Notes: generated by a model not told the origin, from the letters alone. A stretch of DNA of 64,000 nucleotides from an uncultured Myxococcales bacterium (GCA_903895725.1 CAITUV010000003.1:57316-121315), one strand, 5' to 3'; shown: positions 9,615 through 18,959, counted from the first letter of the stretch. Program-made: numbers and translations.

Positions 9615-10250
9615 ATGAAGATGCGTTCGCTTGCACTTGGGTTGTGCTCGGTCATGGTGTTTCTTTGCACGCTGTTTGCCTACGCTGGGGAAACCGAGAC
9701 GCAGATCAGCTGGAGCGGGGGGTACTGGCTGGACGTTTCGGGGTTCGAGGGGGAGGAGAAGTTCTCCTGGCAAGCTACCGCCAACCATGCTCTGGTCGGA
9801 CTGCGGTGGTGGGAGAAGGAGGACAAGCCCTACACCATCGCCAGCTACTATCGACAGCTCTGCGACGAGACTCAGACCTGCAAGGACGAGTGGTCGGATC
9901 CGATGCCGTACGATTACAGCGAGTTCAAGTCGGGTCACACCGCCTTGCTGAATGCCGACTTGTACGTGACCGCGATCCAGGTTTGCACGACGGACAAGAA
10001 GAACACCGCGGAGAACCGGATCAAAGGAATTCGGGTGTGGGGCGCGAGGATCAACAAGGAGGGGCAGTTCGAGGCCAGTGACAAGATGGTCGAGGCGAAG
10101 CTCACGAATTGCTCCCAGTGGAGGACCAAGCGCAGCTGCACGTCCGGGTCCGTCGCCATCGGGTACAGCGTTTACCATGAGAGGCAGGATTATGGTGCGT
10201 TGACCGGCATCAAGCTCCAGTGTGCGAAGCTGACCATCCCCCACAAGTGA
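9615..10250 (+). CDS. Secreted protein of unknown function, about 21 kDa mature
   Basis: Predicted 211 residues. Three ATGs are close together; the one at 9615 sits 6 bases after AGGAG (9604-9608) and starts MKMRSLALGLCSVMVFLCTLFAYAG, a cleavable signal with an AYA site. The mature part is rich in aromatic residues and has paired cysteines (LCDETQTC, C-T-T-D, NCSQ, SCTSGS, LQCAK). Its closing motif GALTGIKLQC and the repeated S-x-A-I-G-Y/V-x-A-I-Q-V strands recall beta-prism type extracellular proteins such as VMO-I, but this is a loose resemblance and not an assignment. It is divergent from the MopE-like lipoprotein and convergent with the next large gene. A weak extended -10 (TGGTAGGGT, about 9558-9566) lies upstream. 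Confidence 0.75.
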   Translation: MKMRSLALGLCSVMVFLCTLFAYAGETETQISWSGGYWLDVSGFEGEEKFSWQATANHALVGLRWWEKEDKPYTIASYYRQLCDETQTCKDEWSDPMPYDYSEFKSGHTALLNADLYVTAIQVCTTDKKNTAENRIKGIRVWGARINKEGQFEASDKMVEAKLTNCSQWRTKRSCTSGSVAIGYSVYHERQDYGALTGIKLQCAKLTIPHK

Positions 10251-10256
10251 CCCGAG

Positions 10257-10275
10257 GGGCTCTCGTCGTGAGCCC
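10257..10275. terminator. Hairpin in convergent gap
   Basis: GGGCTC (10257-10262) and GAGCCC (10270-10275) form a perfect 6-bp stem with a 7-base loop in the 37-base gap between two converging genes. There is no T tract on either strand, so it may be only a weak or factor-assisted bidirectional terminator. Confidence 0.35.
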
Positions 10276-10287
10276 GAAGCGGGCGGC

Positions 10288-13200
10288 TCACTGCCATTTC
10301 GGATCGGTCAGGATCACCTGACTTTCGGTCCCCCCCTGAACCTCCCCCACCACTCGCACCAGGTCCGCTACGGCGACCGGAGTCGTGTAGTACGCGGTCC
10401 CTCCTCCCAGCGTCACGACCACCAGTCCCGTTGCCGTTCGCTTCAGCGTGAACATCGGTGTGGCAGGGTCTGGCGGCCAGACCAGAGCCGGGTCGGAGCT
10501 GCCCTGTCGGGCCCACGTGCCGGAGTCGTCTCGCCAGAGCGTGAACCGATCCGGCGAGGGAACACCGCCTCCGCATTCGGCCATCCAGCCGGTCCATGCC
10601 AGGGAGACCGGGTCAAAGCCTGCAAGGTCATCGACATGGACGGCGGCCCGCTGGCCCCCGGCTCCAGGCGTGAGCAGGACCATGACTGACCACTCGTTCT
10701 TCAGGGCCCTGAACGTGGCTACGGCGGAGGTGCCGGCGGACAGGACGTTGCCGTCCAGGTGGGCCGTGCCCCCGGGGGCCGAGGTCGGGTCGGGTGGTGG
10801 CGAGGGCAGAGAGGCGTAGGGCATACACGTGCCTGAGCCAGCATCTGCAACGAGGATGGCGGCCGGTCCGAGGAACGCGGCCGGAGGCCGGGTCCACGGG
10901 TCCAGAGCCTCGCAGCTCGGCTGCTTGAACGGCGGCTCACCCCCCGGACCATCGGTGTCGATCCAGGGCGAGGAGGACCACGGGAATGCCACCGCCCAGG
11001 CCTGTGCGCAACTGGCCGCAGGATACTCGGCCGAAGAACCTGTGGGGGTCACGCAGCTGCTGCCGTCCCCATAGAGCGGCGGATCGCAGACGCACGAGCC
11101 GCCAACGCAGGTGGCCCCCGTTCCGCACAGGCCACATGTGCCCCCGCATCCATCGTCTCCGCAGACCGCACCGTTGCACTGGGCGATGCAGAAGTCAGGG
11201 GTCGTTCCCGCCCAGCGGACGCCCTCGAGCCGCACGGGCGCGGACTCGACGGCCACCATGCGGTAGTCATGCTTCATCGGCTGGCCGCTGGTCCACACCA
11301 CCGTGTCGTCCTGAAGCAGGCGAATGATTCCCCCTCCATCGCGGACCAGACGCAAGTGGGTCGGCTGGACGGTTTTCCCTGCCGAGCCGGCGTTGACGAC
11401 CCGAACAAGGCCGTCGGTGCCGAGGCTTACCGCGACCTCCCCTTCCTCGAGCGGGCGGGCGGCCCCCTGGCAGCGCGCATCAAACAGCCCGGTCTGCGGA
11501 TCGAAGCGGTCCAGGGGCTCGAGAGCCAGCCAGGTATCGAACTTCCCGGGCGGCCCGAACGAGAAGGCCACGTCGAACTCCCCGTGGAGCGAGCTTTCGG
11601 ATGACGTGACCGTCCACTGCGGTGCATAGGGAGGTACCGCCGGGTAACAGTTGACGAAGTCGTAGGTCAGCTCGAACGACATCCAGGCCGTCCGGGGATC
11701 CCATCGTGCGGGCACGGGCGTCCAGCCCTCCGCATCGTCGCACCGGGTATGGACGGCGGGGGCAGGGCCTTGCCCGTCGTTGTCGATGCGCACCAGTGAT
11801 CCTGCCTCTTCCCCTGCAGCCAGGGCCTCCGGACAGGTGGCGTAGGTCTCGGGGCTGGCGTCATCGGTACAGGTCCCGTCGGCCGTCACGTGCCTGTAGG
11901 AGCAATCACACATTCCGAGCAGGCAGCGCTGCTGAGCCGAGCACTCGGCACACTGAGTCGGCTCCTCGTCTCGAAAACCCCGCCATTGAACCGAGGCTCG
12001 GTCCAGCACCACGAGCACCGAATCATCCGCCCGCAACCGCTGTACTTCTGCGGTGGAGTGCGCAACCCCACGGATGACCTCGTGGAGGCCCAGCCCCTTG
12101 CGATCCACCCGAACGATGCTCCAGGGGATTGAGCCCTCGATGTCGACGGGGGGCTTGCCCTCGGCGTATGGGTCGGCATCGATCCCCTTGCCCAGGGTTT
12201 CCCCCTTGGTCGTGCTGTGGCTGGCATCGGGACTTCGCAGGAGAAGGAAGCAAGCGCCGTCCGCCGCACAGGTGCCGTCCGCGATTTCGACGCCGGCGGG
12301 GAAGTGCTCCGGGTGTGGCACGGGCACGACGTCCATCCCGGGATAACGCCAGTCGATCCGCCAGATGTGCGGCGCAGTCATCCCGGAGTAGAAGGTCATA
12401 TCCTCGGCCGGCAGAGCAACACCGGGTCCGGCGTAGGAGCTGAGCTGCATCGGGGGCGCTGACGGGCTGGCGCTGCACTGCCAGTCGAACGATTCCATCG
12501 GCGGCACCTTGCTCGTCACAAGGGTACAGTCCAGCTCGTCCGTCACTCCATCCTCGGCCGGGTCGGTCGGGGCCATCGGACCGGCGTCCGCATCAAATAC
12601 CCAGGTCTGCCCGTCCTTGGTGATCGAGGGGAGCCCGTTGAGGTAGACGAGCTTGGGTACCGCCTCGCCGACAATGGTGTTCCACGGGAAGAGGAACGTC
12701 CTGGCCAGCGGCTCAGTCCAATCGAAATAGGCGACCACGATGCAGGCATCCGGATCCTGGCAAATCCCCTTGTCCCCCGGGTCGGACGTGACGGTCCAGT
12801 AGCCATCGCGGTTGAGGTCCATCAGGAACGTTCCGGTGGTATCCCGCCAGACTCGCTGCACATGTCCCAATCCGGGTCCGGCGAGCACATCCTGCGAGTT
12901 GAAGCCTCCGGAGTGTCGGCTCGAGATGTCGTCGGGGATAGGCTCCGGAGTGCCCGGCGCAAAGGCCAGCTCCACCGCACCCACGCCCGGGATGCTCCCC
13001 TCGAGGTGCCAGGCGTCGGCCGCGGTCGGGACCAGGGTCGGGCTGACGCCGTCGACGGCAGCGCTTCCGGCAACATCCCACGGGCGTACCAGCAGCAGGC
13101 AGCGGTCCGATTGACGGACCTGTCGGGTGGGCTGTCCGCCCAGAGTCCAGGGCGTGTCTCCCAGGCTGCGTCCGGCGGGCAGGCACAGCAGTACGTCCCG

Positions 13201-15051
13201 TCCGCTCGCCTGAGCGTGGAGGCCCAGCACATCGGGCACGGGCTCGCCGCCCGATGGCTCCGGTGCTTCCAGTCGGTAGGTGTGCAGCCTGGCATCGTCC
13301 ACGTACATCTCGACAGGCCCCACTCCGAACACCGGGACTGTCCAGACGCGCGCATACCCATCCTCGGTCCATACCTGGAGGGTCTTGTCCTTCATCGGCA
13401 CAACTCCGATGGCCCGCTCCCCGTGCGGCAGCTCCACCGCGGCCAACAAATACCGGTTCAGCACCCCGTCTTCCACCTCAAGGCGCCAGACGACCCCGTC
13501 CTCGGAGACCTCGTAGAGGTCGCGGGAGTTGTCGGGGCGGAGAACCGCTACGACCTCGTCCACGTAAGGGCCGTCCAGCGAGGAATCCCGGGCAAAGCCA
13601 GCGTAGTTGTGGGTCTGGCCCGGCAACCGCCAGAAGTCGTCGAGGGTGGCATGCGCCATCCAGGTGTCGAGCCGCATCACGACGTCCATGCCAGCGCCCT
13701 CCCGCAACGGCGTGGCGGCCATGACCCGCTGCACGTCGGTGCCTCCCAGGGCATGGGTCCAGGGTCCGTATCCGTAGGTGTCGCCTCGGCGATCGTCGTA
13801 GGGTCCCTGCTGCAGAACCCAGAATGCCTTGAACCCGAGCGGGTCGACCTCACCGAGAAACGGATGGGTGCCCCGCAGAGAGCCCTCCTCGATCTCGAAC
13901 CCCTCGGCGGAACCGGGCGGGTCGGTCCCGTACACGCCGGCAAACGCACCGGGAAAGATTGGCTCCACTTCGGGCTCCGTGCCGGGGATGTACTTGGGCG
14001 GGTTGAGCCAGCCGTGAATCGCCAGGCCCCACTCCGTCATGGGCACCCGCGCCCTGGAGCCATCGGCCAGAAAGGCCGTGGAAGCGGAATCCTGGCAGAT
14101 CCCGAAGTCAAACACGTGAGGCAGGTAGTAGGGGGCGTTGACCTGGTCCTTCAGCAGCGACTCCACGTGCCCCGCGTCGTCAACCGAGAACGCCATTCGC
14201 CGTGGGCGGATCCGGATGAGGTCAGGCCCGTTCTGCTCGGTGGGGGGGGCCGGCTGCCACAAGCCCAGGTGCACCTCCATGCGCCCGGCAGCAGGGTCTT
14301 CCAGTGCGGAAAATGAGCGCACACCGGCCATGAGCGCCGGGATTTCCTGCCCAGTTGGCGCCATTGCGACTCGCGGCAACGGGGCATCCTCCTGGTCCTC
14401 CAGCGGCACCACCGAAAAGGTCGAGTCCAGCGGTCCCCTTCCTTCGACGAAATCGCGCTTCCACTGGAATGCGTCGGTGGTCTCCGTGGCAGCGAGATCG
14501 ATGCGCACTCTCCACACCCGGTGGCGGCCGAACTGGGTCTCCCGCACGTCGCCGCCGGTGACCTCCCCGGCGAGCACGACGGCCCCGCCGTCCCCGCGCA
14601 CCTCCCACTCCATCCCATCTCGCACCTGTGCGGGGATGATGAGCAGCGGGACCGGACGGACCTCCTGGGCGCTCGATGCCCGAAGCACCAACCCTTCGTC
14701 CTCCACCGACCAGAACGCTTCGTGCCGCCCCTGGTTCCAATCCGAGTCGCTCTCCCAGATCTCTCCTGCGTTCGTGCACTGCTCGAGCAGCCAGGGGGTT
14801 CCGAAACGGCTGCTCCAGCGGGTGACGGCGCACTGGCCGTTGCCGCTGCCATAGGAAAGACCTGGCCGCATCGGCCACAATGGCTCCGCATTGACCTGAC
14901 CGGTGCCGGACCGCGTGAACACGACGCGCACGTCCGCCTCGTTCCCGTTGCCCCCGCCGCTGCCGCCGCCGCAAGCTGCGAGCTCCAGAATCACGAGCAC
15001 AACGTACGCTTTCCCGAATCCGGCCTGCAGCCACCAACGAGCCGACTCCAT
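10288..15051 (-). CDS. Giant lipoprotein of unknown function
   Basis: Predicted 1,587-residue lipoprotein. The start at 15051 follows GGAGGGTGCC and gives MESARWWLQAGFGKAYVVLVILELAAC with lipobox LAAC and a Gly-rich +2 region. Most of the protein is rich in Trp, Asp and Pro with short strand-like segments (DxxGxxW, VWTVPVFG, WRIDWRYPG), suggestive of beta-propeller or other all-beta folds. Around residue 1050 is a cysteine cluster (CAECSAQQRCLLGMCDC) and near residue 1290 the CNGAVCGDDGCGGTCGLCGTGATC module shared with several neighbours. The C-terminal 300 residues look like two beta-sandwich segments, each ending with an R-L-V-R-D or LKRT strand. I recognise no enzyme signature. Probably surface-attached. 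Confidence 0.8.
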   Translation of the reverse strand: MESARWWLQAGFGKAYVVLVILELAACGGGSGGGNGNEADVRVVFTRSGTGQVNAEPLWPMRPGLSYGSGNGQCAVTRWSSRFGTPWLLEQCTNAGEIWESDSDWNQGRHEAFWSVEDEGLVLRASSAQEVRPVPLLIIPAQVRDGMEWEVRGDGGAVVLAGEVTGGDVRETQFGRHRVWRVRIDLAATETTDAFQWKRDFVEGRGPLDSTFSVVPLEDQEDAPLPRVAMAPTGQEIPALMAGVRSFSALEDPAAGRMEVHLGLWQPAPPTEQNGPDLIRIRPRRMAFSVDDAGHVESLLKDQVNAPYYLPHVFDFGICQDSASTAFLADGSRARVPMTEWGLAIHGWLNPPKYIPGTEPEVEPIFPGAFAGVYGTDPPGSAEGFEIEEGSLRGTHPFLGEVDPLGFKAFWVLQQGPYDDRRGDTYGYGPWTHALGGTDVQRVMAATPLREGAGMDVVMRLDTWMAHATLDDFWRLPGQTHNYAGFARDSSLDGPYVDEVVAVLRPDNSRDLYEVSEDGVVWRLEVEDGVLNRYLLAAVELPHGERAIGVVPMKDKTLQVWTEDGYARVWTVPVFGVGPVEMYVDDARLHTYRLEAPEPSGGEPVPDVLGLHAQASGRDVLLCLPAGRSLGDTPWTLGGQPTRQVRQSDRCLLLVRPWDVAGSAAVDGVSPTLVPTAADAWHLEGSIPGVGAVELAFAPGTPEPIPDDISSRHSGGFNSQDVLAGPGLGHVQRVWRDTTGTFLMDLNRDGYWTVTSDPGDKGICQDPDACIVVAYFDWTEPLARTFLFPWNTIVGEAVPKLVYLNGLPSITKDGQTWVFDADAGPMAPTDPAEDGVTDELDCTLVTSKVPPMESFDWQCSASPSAPPMQLSSYAGPGVALPAEDMTFYSGMTAPHIWRIDWRYPGMDVVPVPHPEHFPAGVEIADGTCAADGACFLLLRSPDASHSTTKGETLGKGIDADPYAEGKPPVDIEGSIPWSIVRVDRKGLGLHEVIRGVAHSTAEVQRLRADDSVLVVLDRASVQWRGFRDEEPTQCAECSAQQRCLLGMCDCSYRHVTADGTCTDDASPETYATCPEALAAGEEAGSLVRIDNDGQGPAPAVHTRCDDAEGWTPVPARWDPRTAWMSFELTYDFVNCYPAVPPYAPQWTVTSSESSLHGEFDVAFSFGPPGKFDTWLALEPLDRFDPQTGLFDARCQGAARPLEEGEVAVSLGTDGLVRVVNAGSAGKTVQPTHLRLVRDGGGIIRLLQDDTVVWTSGQPMKHDYRMVAVESAPVRLEGVRWAGTTPDFCIAQCNGAVCGDDGCGGTCGLCGTGATCVGGSCVCDPPLYGDGSSCVTPTGSSAEYPAASCAQAWAVAFPWSSSPWIDTDGPGGEPPFKQPSCEALDPWTRPPAAFLGPAAILVADAGSGTCMPYASLPSPPPDPTSAPGGTAHLDGNVLSAGTSAVATFRALKNEWSVMVLLTPGAGGQRAAVHVDDLAGFDPVSLAWTGWMAECGGGVPSPDRFTLWRDDSGTWARQGSSDPALVWPPDPATPMFTLKRTATGLVVVTLGGGTAYYTTPVAVADLVRVVGEVQGGTESQVILTDPKWQ

Positions 15052-15329
15052 GGCACCCTCCGCGACACTGGCCCCAAAGATAGGCACTGATGATTCGATT
15101 GGAAGGCAGGACCACATGTCGACGGGCTCTCCCGGATTGCCCCATTTCTTCTGCAAGGCGGTCATTCGAGTCCTTGAGGCACCAGGCCCGGCCTTGCTGG
15201 GGGCGATGCTCACCACCGCATCCCAAGCCACGAAGCAGAGTCAATCGATCGGGGGCCATGCTGCGACAGGGACAACGGGATGAAGCGTGGGCAGGGAATC
15301 CGAGCTCTGCGCTCCAGCCGGATGCGCTG

Positions 15330-15475
15330 CGTCGTCGCCCGAGAGAGATGGCCGTAGTCCAGCAATCGCAGATCGTCTTGTTGGACAAGGGCAGGATCCC
15401 TCGCGCCCGATCGGTCCTTGCCTCATTGCACGTGCCCCCAGGGGGACAGACGTCTGCCCGCAGGTAGTTGGCCCT
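15330..15475 (-). pseudogene. Remnant of a cysteine-rich lipoprotein head domain
   Basis: Read leftward, the DNA encodes [12 protein letters not shown]..., then [13 protein letters not shown]. This matches the head region of the intact lipoprotein at 2425-6150 (VCPPGFACKEAK..., GICDCSPTAIALG) with the same order and spacing, and the DNA itself aligns with 5499-5640 over about 140 bases. No signal peptide, repeats or downstream domains remain on either side. It is best read as a decayed fragment left by an earlier copy of that gene family. Confidence 0.65.
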
Positions 15476-15496
15476 GAGGAGGCCGCCCCCGACACC

Positions 15497-15525
15497 TTGA
15501 AATGGCGGTGCCAGATACCTACCCT
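15497..15525 (+). promoter_or_regulatory. Candidate promoter of the lectin-tailed repeat lipoprotein
   Basis: TTGAAA, 17 bases, TACCCT, about 58 bases before the ATG at 15584. The -35 is good and the -10 is weak. Confidence 0.3.
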
Positions 15526-15583
15526 TCCCGCCGACGGTCGATTGTGTTCGAGTGAAGATCCTGAACATTTGGAGGGGGAGACC

Positions 15584-18055
15584 ATGTTGGCTCGAATCGG
15601 AAGGTTCATCCTGCTGAGTGCAGTGTCCGTGGGTCTTGCGGGCTTCCTAGGGGGTTGTGCGGAGGACGCCAAATGCGGCAACGCCAAGGTGGAGAAGGGC
15701 GAGGAGTGTGATGATGGAAACCTGGCCGACAACGACAGGTGTACGGCTGAGTGCGTGGTGAACGTGTGCGGCGACGGGCTGGTGTGGGAAGGAGTCGAGG
15801 AGTGTGACGATTGGAACCAGGTGAACTTCGACGGCTGCACCAACGACTGCCGACTGCCTCGCTGTGGGGACGGGATCCTGCAGGATGGCGAGCAGTGCGA
15901 TGATGGCAACGTGGACGACAGCGATGCGTGTACCGCGGCATGCGTGCCTGCCGCGTGCGGGGACGGAATCGTCCAGGTGGGCGTCGAGGCTTGCGATGAC
16001 GCGAACGAGGCCGAAGACGACGGGTGCTCGAGCTCGTGCACATTGCCGAACTGCGGGGATGGAAAGGTGCAGATCGGGGAGGCGTGCGACGACGGAAACC
16101 AGGACAACACCGACACGTGCCTCACCACGTGCCTGACGCCACGTTGCGGGGACGGATTCGTTCTGACCGGGAAAGAGGAATGTGACGACGGAAACCAGGA
16201 CAACACCGACGCGTGCACCGTCGGCTGCAACAAGGCCGTGTGCGGGGACGGGATCGTCCGCGTGGGGGTCGAGGGCTGCGACGACGGCAACGACGTGAAC
16301 GATGACGGCTGCACCAACGTGTGCGCCCTGTCTACCTGCGGGGACGGGATCGTTCAGGCGGGCGAAGCGTGCGACGATGGCAACCTCAGCAACGGAGACG
16401 GGTGCCTGACTACCTGCCTCTCGGCCCACTGCGGGGACGGCTATGTGCAGACTGCGGAAGAGTGCGACGACGGAAACGCTGACGATGCCGACGCGTGCAC
16501 CCTCGACTGCACCCTTGCGGTCTGCGGGGACGGAATCGTGCGGGTGGGCGTCGAGGGCTGCGACGACGGAAACGACGTGAACGACGACGGGTGCACGAAC
16601 GCCTGTACGCTGCCCACATGCGGAGACGGGTTCACCCAGGCCGGGGAGGAATGCGACGACGGAAACAACACGAACGACGACGGGTGTACCGGCGCGTGCA
16701 CCCTGCCTGCCCTGGGCGACGGGATCGTGCAGCCCGGTGAGGAATGCGATGACGGAAACGCCGAGAACACGGATGCCTGCACCAATGCGGGGACCCTCGC
16801 CGAGTGCGGGGACGGAATCGTGCGGGTGGGCGTTGAGGCCTGCGACGACGGAAACGACGTGAACGACGACGGGTGCACGAACGCCTGCGCGCTGCCCACA
16901 TGCGGAGACGGGGTGGTGCAGGCGGGAGAGGAATGTGACGACGCCAACTTGAGCAATGCGGACGGGTGCCTGACCAGCTGTCTGCTTCCTACTTGTGGCG
17001 ACGGGTTCGTCCAGTCCGGTGAAGAATGCGACGACGCCAACTTCAGCGATGCGGATGCCTGCACCAACGACTGCACCCTCGCTGTCTGCGGCGACGGGTT
17101 CGTCAATGTGGGGGTGGAGCAGTGCGACGACGGGAACAAAGGCAACGCTGACGGCTGCACAAACGCCTGTGCGCTTCCGGCGTGCGGAGATGGGATCGCC
17201 CAGGCCGGTGAGGAGTGCGACGACGGAAACCTGGACGGCACGGACGGATGCACGCCGCTCTGCACGCTCCCCGCGTGCGGCGACGGATTCACCCAGGCGG
17301 GAGAGGAGTGCGACGACGGAAACTTCGACAATCACGACGCCTGCCTCAACATATGCAAGCTGGCGAAGTGTGGAGATGGATCGGTGTTTGCCGGCGTCGA
17401 GGCATGCGACGACGGAAACACGGCGAACTCGGACGGGTGCTCGAACGCCTGCAAGGTGCCGACCTGCGGGGACGGGATCGTGCAGAGCGGCGAGGAGTGC
17501 GACGACGGAAACCTGATCTCCGGGGATGCTTGCACGAACCTGTGCACCACGCCCAAGTGCGGTGATGGCACCGTGCAGACGGGGGAACAGTGCGATGACG
17601 GAAACACCTACCCCGGGGACTGGTGCAGCGCAAGCTGCCAGCGGGAGTGCCTTGCGGGAGCGACGAACGGGACGTGGAACGGCCACTGCTACATGCTCTT
17701 CACCCTGAATATGTCGTGGAGCCAGGCGCGCAATGCGTGCCAGCAGCTCGGCTCGACGTTGGCGATCATCGAGACCGCTTCGGAGAACGGGTTCGTGCAG
17801 GGCCTGCTGGGGGCGACATCCTCAGCGTGGATCGCGCTGAACGATCAGGGGGCCGAGGGGCTCTTCACATGGTATCTGGACCAGAATACGTCCCTGGTGC
17901 CCCTCTACCTGAACTGGGCATCTGGCCAGCCGAACGGTCCGTGGTCCGGCGATGCACAGGAGGACTGCGTGTCCATCGGGTCGAGTGGCACCTGGAGCGA
18001 CCAGCCGTGCAGCGACTCCCAGCGCCCCTTCATCTGCGAGCACGTGTACAAGTAG
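15584..18055 (+). CDS. 21-repeat DUF4215-type lipoprotein with C-terminal C-type lectin domain
   Basis: Predicted 823 residues. The ATG at 15584 follows GGAGGGGG and starts a signal with lipobox LGGC. From about residue 31 to 685 there are 21 tandem units of 31-32 residues of the form [31 protein letters not shown] (Myxococcus cysteine-rich repeat, DUF4215 type), four cysteines per unit. Residues about 689-823 form a C-type lectin-like domain: W-S-Q-A-R-N-A-C, the loop motif QPN followed by WSGDAQEDC, then GTWSDQPC and FICE. In animal lectins EPN favours mannose-type and QPD galactose-type sugars; QPN is a mixed form, so specificity cannot be called. The layout suggests a long rigid disulfide stalk presenting a lectin head at the surface. 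Unit 12 has lost two cysteines. Confidence 0.9.
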   Translation: MLARIGRFILLSAVSVGLAGFLGGCAEDAKCGNAKVEKGEECDDGNLADNDRCTAECVVNVCGDGLVWEGVEECDDWNQVNFDGCTNDCRLPRCGDGILQDGEQCDDGNVDDSDACTAACVPAACGDGIVQVGVEACDDANEAEDDGCSSSCTLPNCGDGKVQIGEACDDGNQDNTDTCLTTCLTPRCGDGFVLTGKEECDDGNQDNTDACTVGCNKAVCGDGIVRVGVEGCDDGNDVNDDGCTNVCALSTCGDGIVQAGEACDDGNLSNGDGCLTTCLSAHCGDGYVQTAEECDDGNADDADACTLDCTLAVCGDGIVRVGVEGCDDGNDVNDDGCTNACTLPTCGDGFTQAGEECDDGNNTNDDGCTGACTLPALGDGIVQPGEECDDGNAENTDACTNAGTLAECGDGIVRVGVEACDDGNDVNDDGCTNACALPTCGDGVVQAGEECDDANLSNADGCLTSCLLPTCGDGFVQSGEECDDANFSDADACTNDCTLAVCGDGFVNVGVEQCDDGNKGNADGCTNACALPACGDGIAQAGEECDDGNLDGTDGCTPLCTLPACGDGFTQAGEECDDGNFDNHDACLNICKLAKCGDGSVFAGVEACDDGNTANSDGCSNACKVPTCGDGIVQSGEECDDGNLISGDACTNLCTTPKCGDGTVQTGEQCDDGNTYPGDWCSASCQRECLAGATNGTWNGHCYMLFTLNMSWSQARNACQQLGSTLAIIETASENGFVQGLLGATSSAWIALNDQGAEGLFTWYLDQNTSLVPLYLNWASGQPNGPWSGDAQEDCVSIGSSGTWSDQPCSDSQRPFICEHVYK
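15674..17640 (+). repeat. 21 tandem cysteine-rich units with three-unit higher-order period
   Basis: The 93-96 base units encode the CGDG...ECDDGN repeat. From unit 4 (starting near 15956) onward, every third unit (4, 7, 10, 13, 16, 19) has the one-residue-longer form xGVExCDDGN and the two following units mostly have the xGEECDD form. The real repeating block is therefore about 94 residues (about 282 bases), present six times. Confidence 0.85.
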
Positions 18056-18064
18056 CCTGCATCC

Positions 18065-18193
18065 TTGACGACCGCTCTTCTGCAATGCGTCATCCGCATC
18101 CTCAACGAGGAGAACCTGCTGGAGCGGGAGCTGAAGGGCTACGGGGACTACCGACGCAAAGTTCGGTACCGGCTCCTCCCCCGGGTGTGGTAG
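18065..18193 (+). pseudogene. C-terminal fragment of an isoprenylcysteine-methyltransferase-like protein
   Basis: A 42-codon stretch ending in TAG encodes RILNEENLLERELKGYGDY then RRKVRYRLLPRVW. This matches my recollection of the extreme C-terminus of the integral membrane methyltransferase family related to isoprenylcysteine carboxyl methyltransferase (R-I-x-x-E-E-x-L ... G-Y-x-x-Y ... V-R-Y-R-L-x-P-x-x-W). The membrane segments and SAM-binding part that should precede it are absent, because the lectin-tailed gene stops only 9 bases upstream. It is therefore probably a truncated leftover. Confidence 0.55.
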
Positions 18194-18326
18194 GCAGCGT
18201 CCCCTCCTCGGCAAGGCGGTTGTTGATCAGCGGAAGTTGAGAGTCAGAACGCTCCCGGACTGCGTACGCTCACTGAGCCTCCGGATTGCACCGACGCCTT
18301 CTGGCGATGCCCGCTGCACCTCCCTG

Positions 18327-18355
18327 CTGACACGGAGGATGTCGAGTGCTACAGT
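18327..18355 (+). promoter_or_regulatory. Candidate promoter, copy 1 of a duplicated 5' cassette
   Basis: CTGACA (18327-18332), 17 bases, extended -10 TGC-TACAGT (18350-18355), then GGAGG (18371-18375) and ATG at 18381. Every distance is identical to the copy at 20027-20081, exactly 1,700 bases downstream. Conservation between the two copies supports function. Confidence 0.6.
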
Positions 18356-18380
18356 CTGTTCGGGCATGCTGGAGGAATCG

Positions 18381-18959
18381 ATGGAACAGCGAGAATCGTC
18401 ATGGCGCCGCAGGCTCCCAATTCTTGTCCTGGGAGCGTCGCTCCTGTCCGGGGCGGGTTACGTTCATGGGGCCGAATCGCCGACCGGCGCTCCCTCTCCG
18501 CAACCGGAAGCGGGGAAGCCGGCGGATGGAACGTGGCGTGATGCCGCGTCCGGGAAGACCTGGCAGAATCCCCCCTCCCCAGACGAGCAGACTCTGGAGC
18601 AGGCCAGGAAGTACTGTGCCGACTTGACGGTTGACGGAGGACGATGGCGACTCCCCACCGTCGGGGAGCTGAGGTCCCTGGTCCGGGGGTGCCCGTCGGC
18701 GGAGCTCAAAAGCGACTGCAAAGTAGAAGACGGGGGCTGCCTGAAGCGAGACTGCAAGGAGAGCTGTGCACGCTGCCCCAGTCGTACCGGGGCCGGAGAG
18801 GCCTATTGGCCCACCGAGCTGCTCGGGAACAACGGGAGATACTGGTCCTCCTCGGTCGTCGAGGATGTTGCCGGCAAGGCCTGGGTGCTGGACTTCAAGT
18901 CGGCCGGCCTCAAGTCCGACAGTGGGGACGATCCCCACGCAGTGCGCTGCGTGCGCTGA
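18381..18959 (+). CDS. Exported DUF1566-type protein
   Basis: Predicted 192 residues. The ATG at 18381 is 5 bases after GGAGG. MEQRESSWRRR plus a hydrophobic core and GYVHGAES give a cleavable signal peptide. The mature protein carries the DUF1566 (Lcl C-terminal-like) pattern: TWRDAASGKTWQ near the start, RWRLPTVGELRSLVRGC in the middle and YWSSSVVEDVAGKAWVLDF followed by AVRCVR at the end. A cysteine-rich insert (CKVEDGGCLKRDCKESCARC) sits between them. DUF1566 domains are common in secreted bacterial proteins and often occur near lectin or sulfatase-modifying-type folds; no activity is established. Its promoter and signal peptide are homologous to those of the M1 aminopeptidase gene at 20081, although the mature proteins are unrelated. 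Confidence 0.8.
   Translation: MEQRESSWRRRLPILVLGASLLSGAGYVHGAESPTGAPSPQPEAGKPADGTWRDAASGKTWQNPPSPDEQTLEQARKYCADLTVDGGRWRLPTVGELRSLVRGCPSAELKSDCKVEDGGCLKRDCKESCARCPSRTGAGEAYWPTELLGNNGRYWSSSVVEDVAGKAWVLDFKSAGLKSDSGDDPHAVRCVR

Larger units (their letters stand above)
15052..15583. other. 532-base divergent intergenic region
   Basis: It separates two divergently read lipoprotein genes. It contains a decayed cysteine-rich lipoprotein fragment (15330-15475, minus strand) and a candidate promoter for the right-hand gene (15497-15525). Nothing else coding is convincing. Confidence 0.6.

Noticed and set aside
15674..17640. Regularly spaced repeats that could suggest a CRISPR array
   Set aside because: The repeats are coding, vary at wobble positions, keep the reading frame and have no unique spacers.
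15647..17686. 679-codon open frame on the minus strand opposite the lectin stalk gene
   Set aside because: It is the shadow of a repetitive, GC-rich coding array. The plus strand has a signal peptide, ribosome site and recognisable domains; the minus frame has none.
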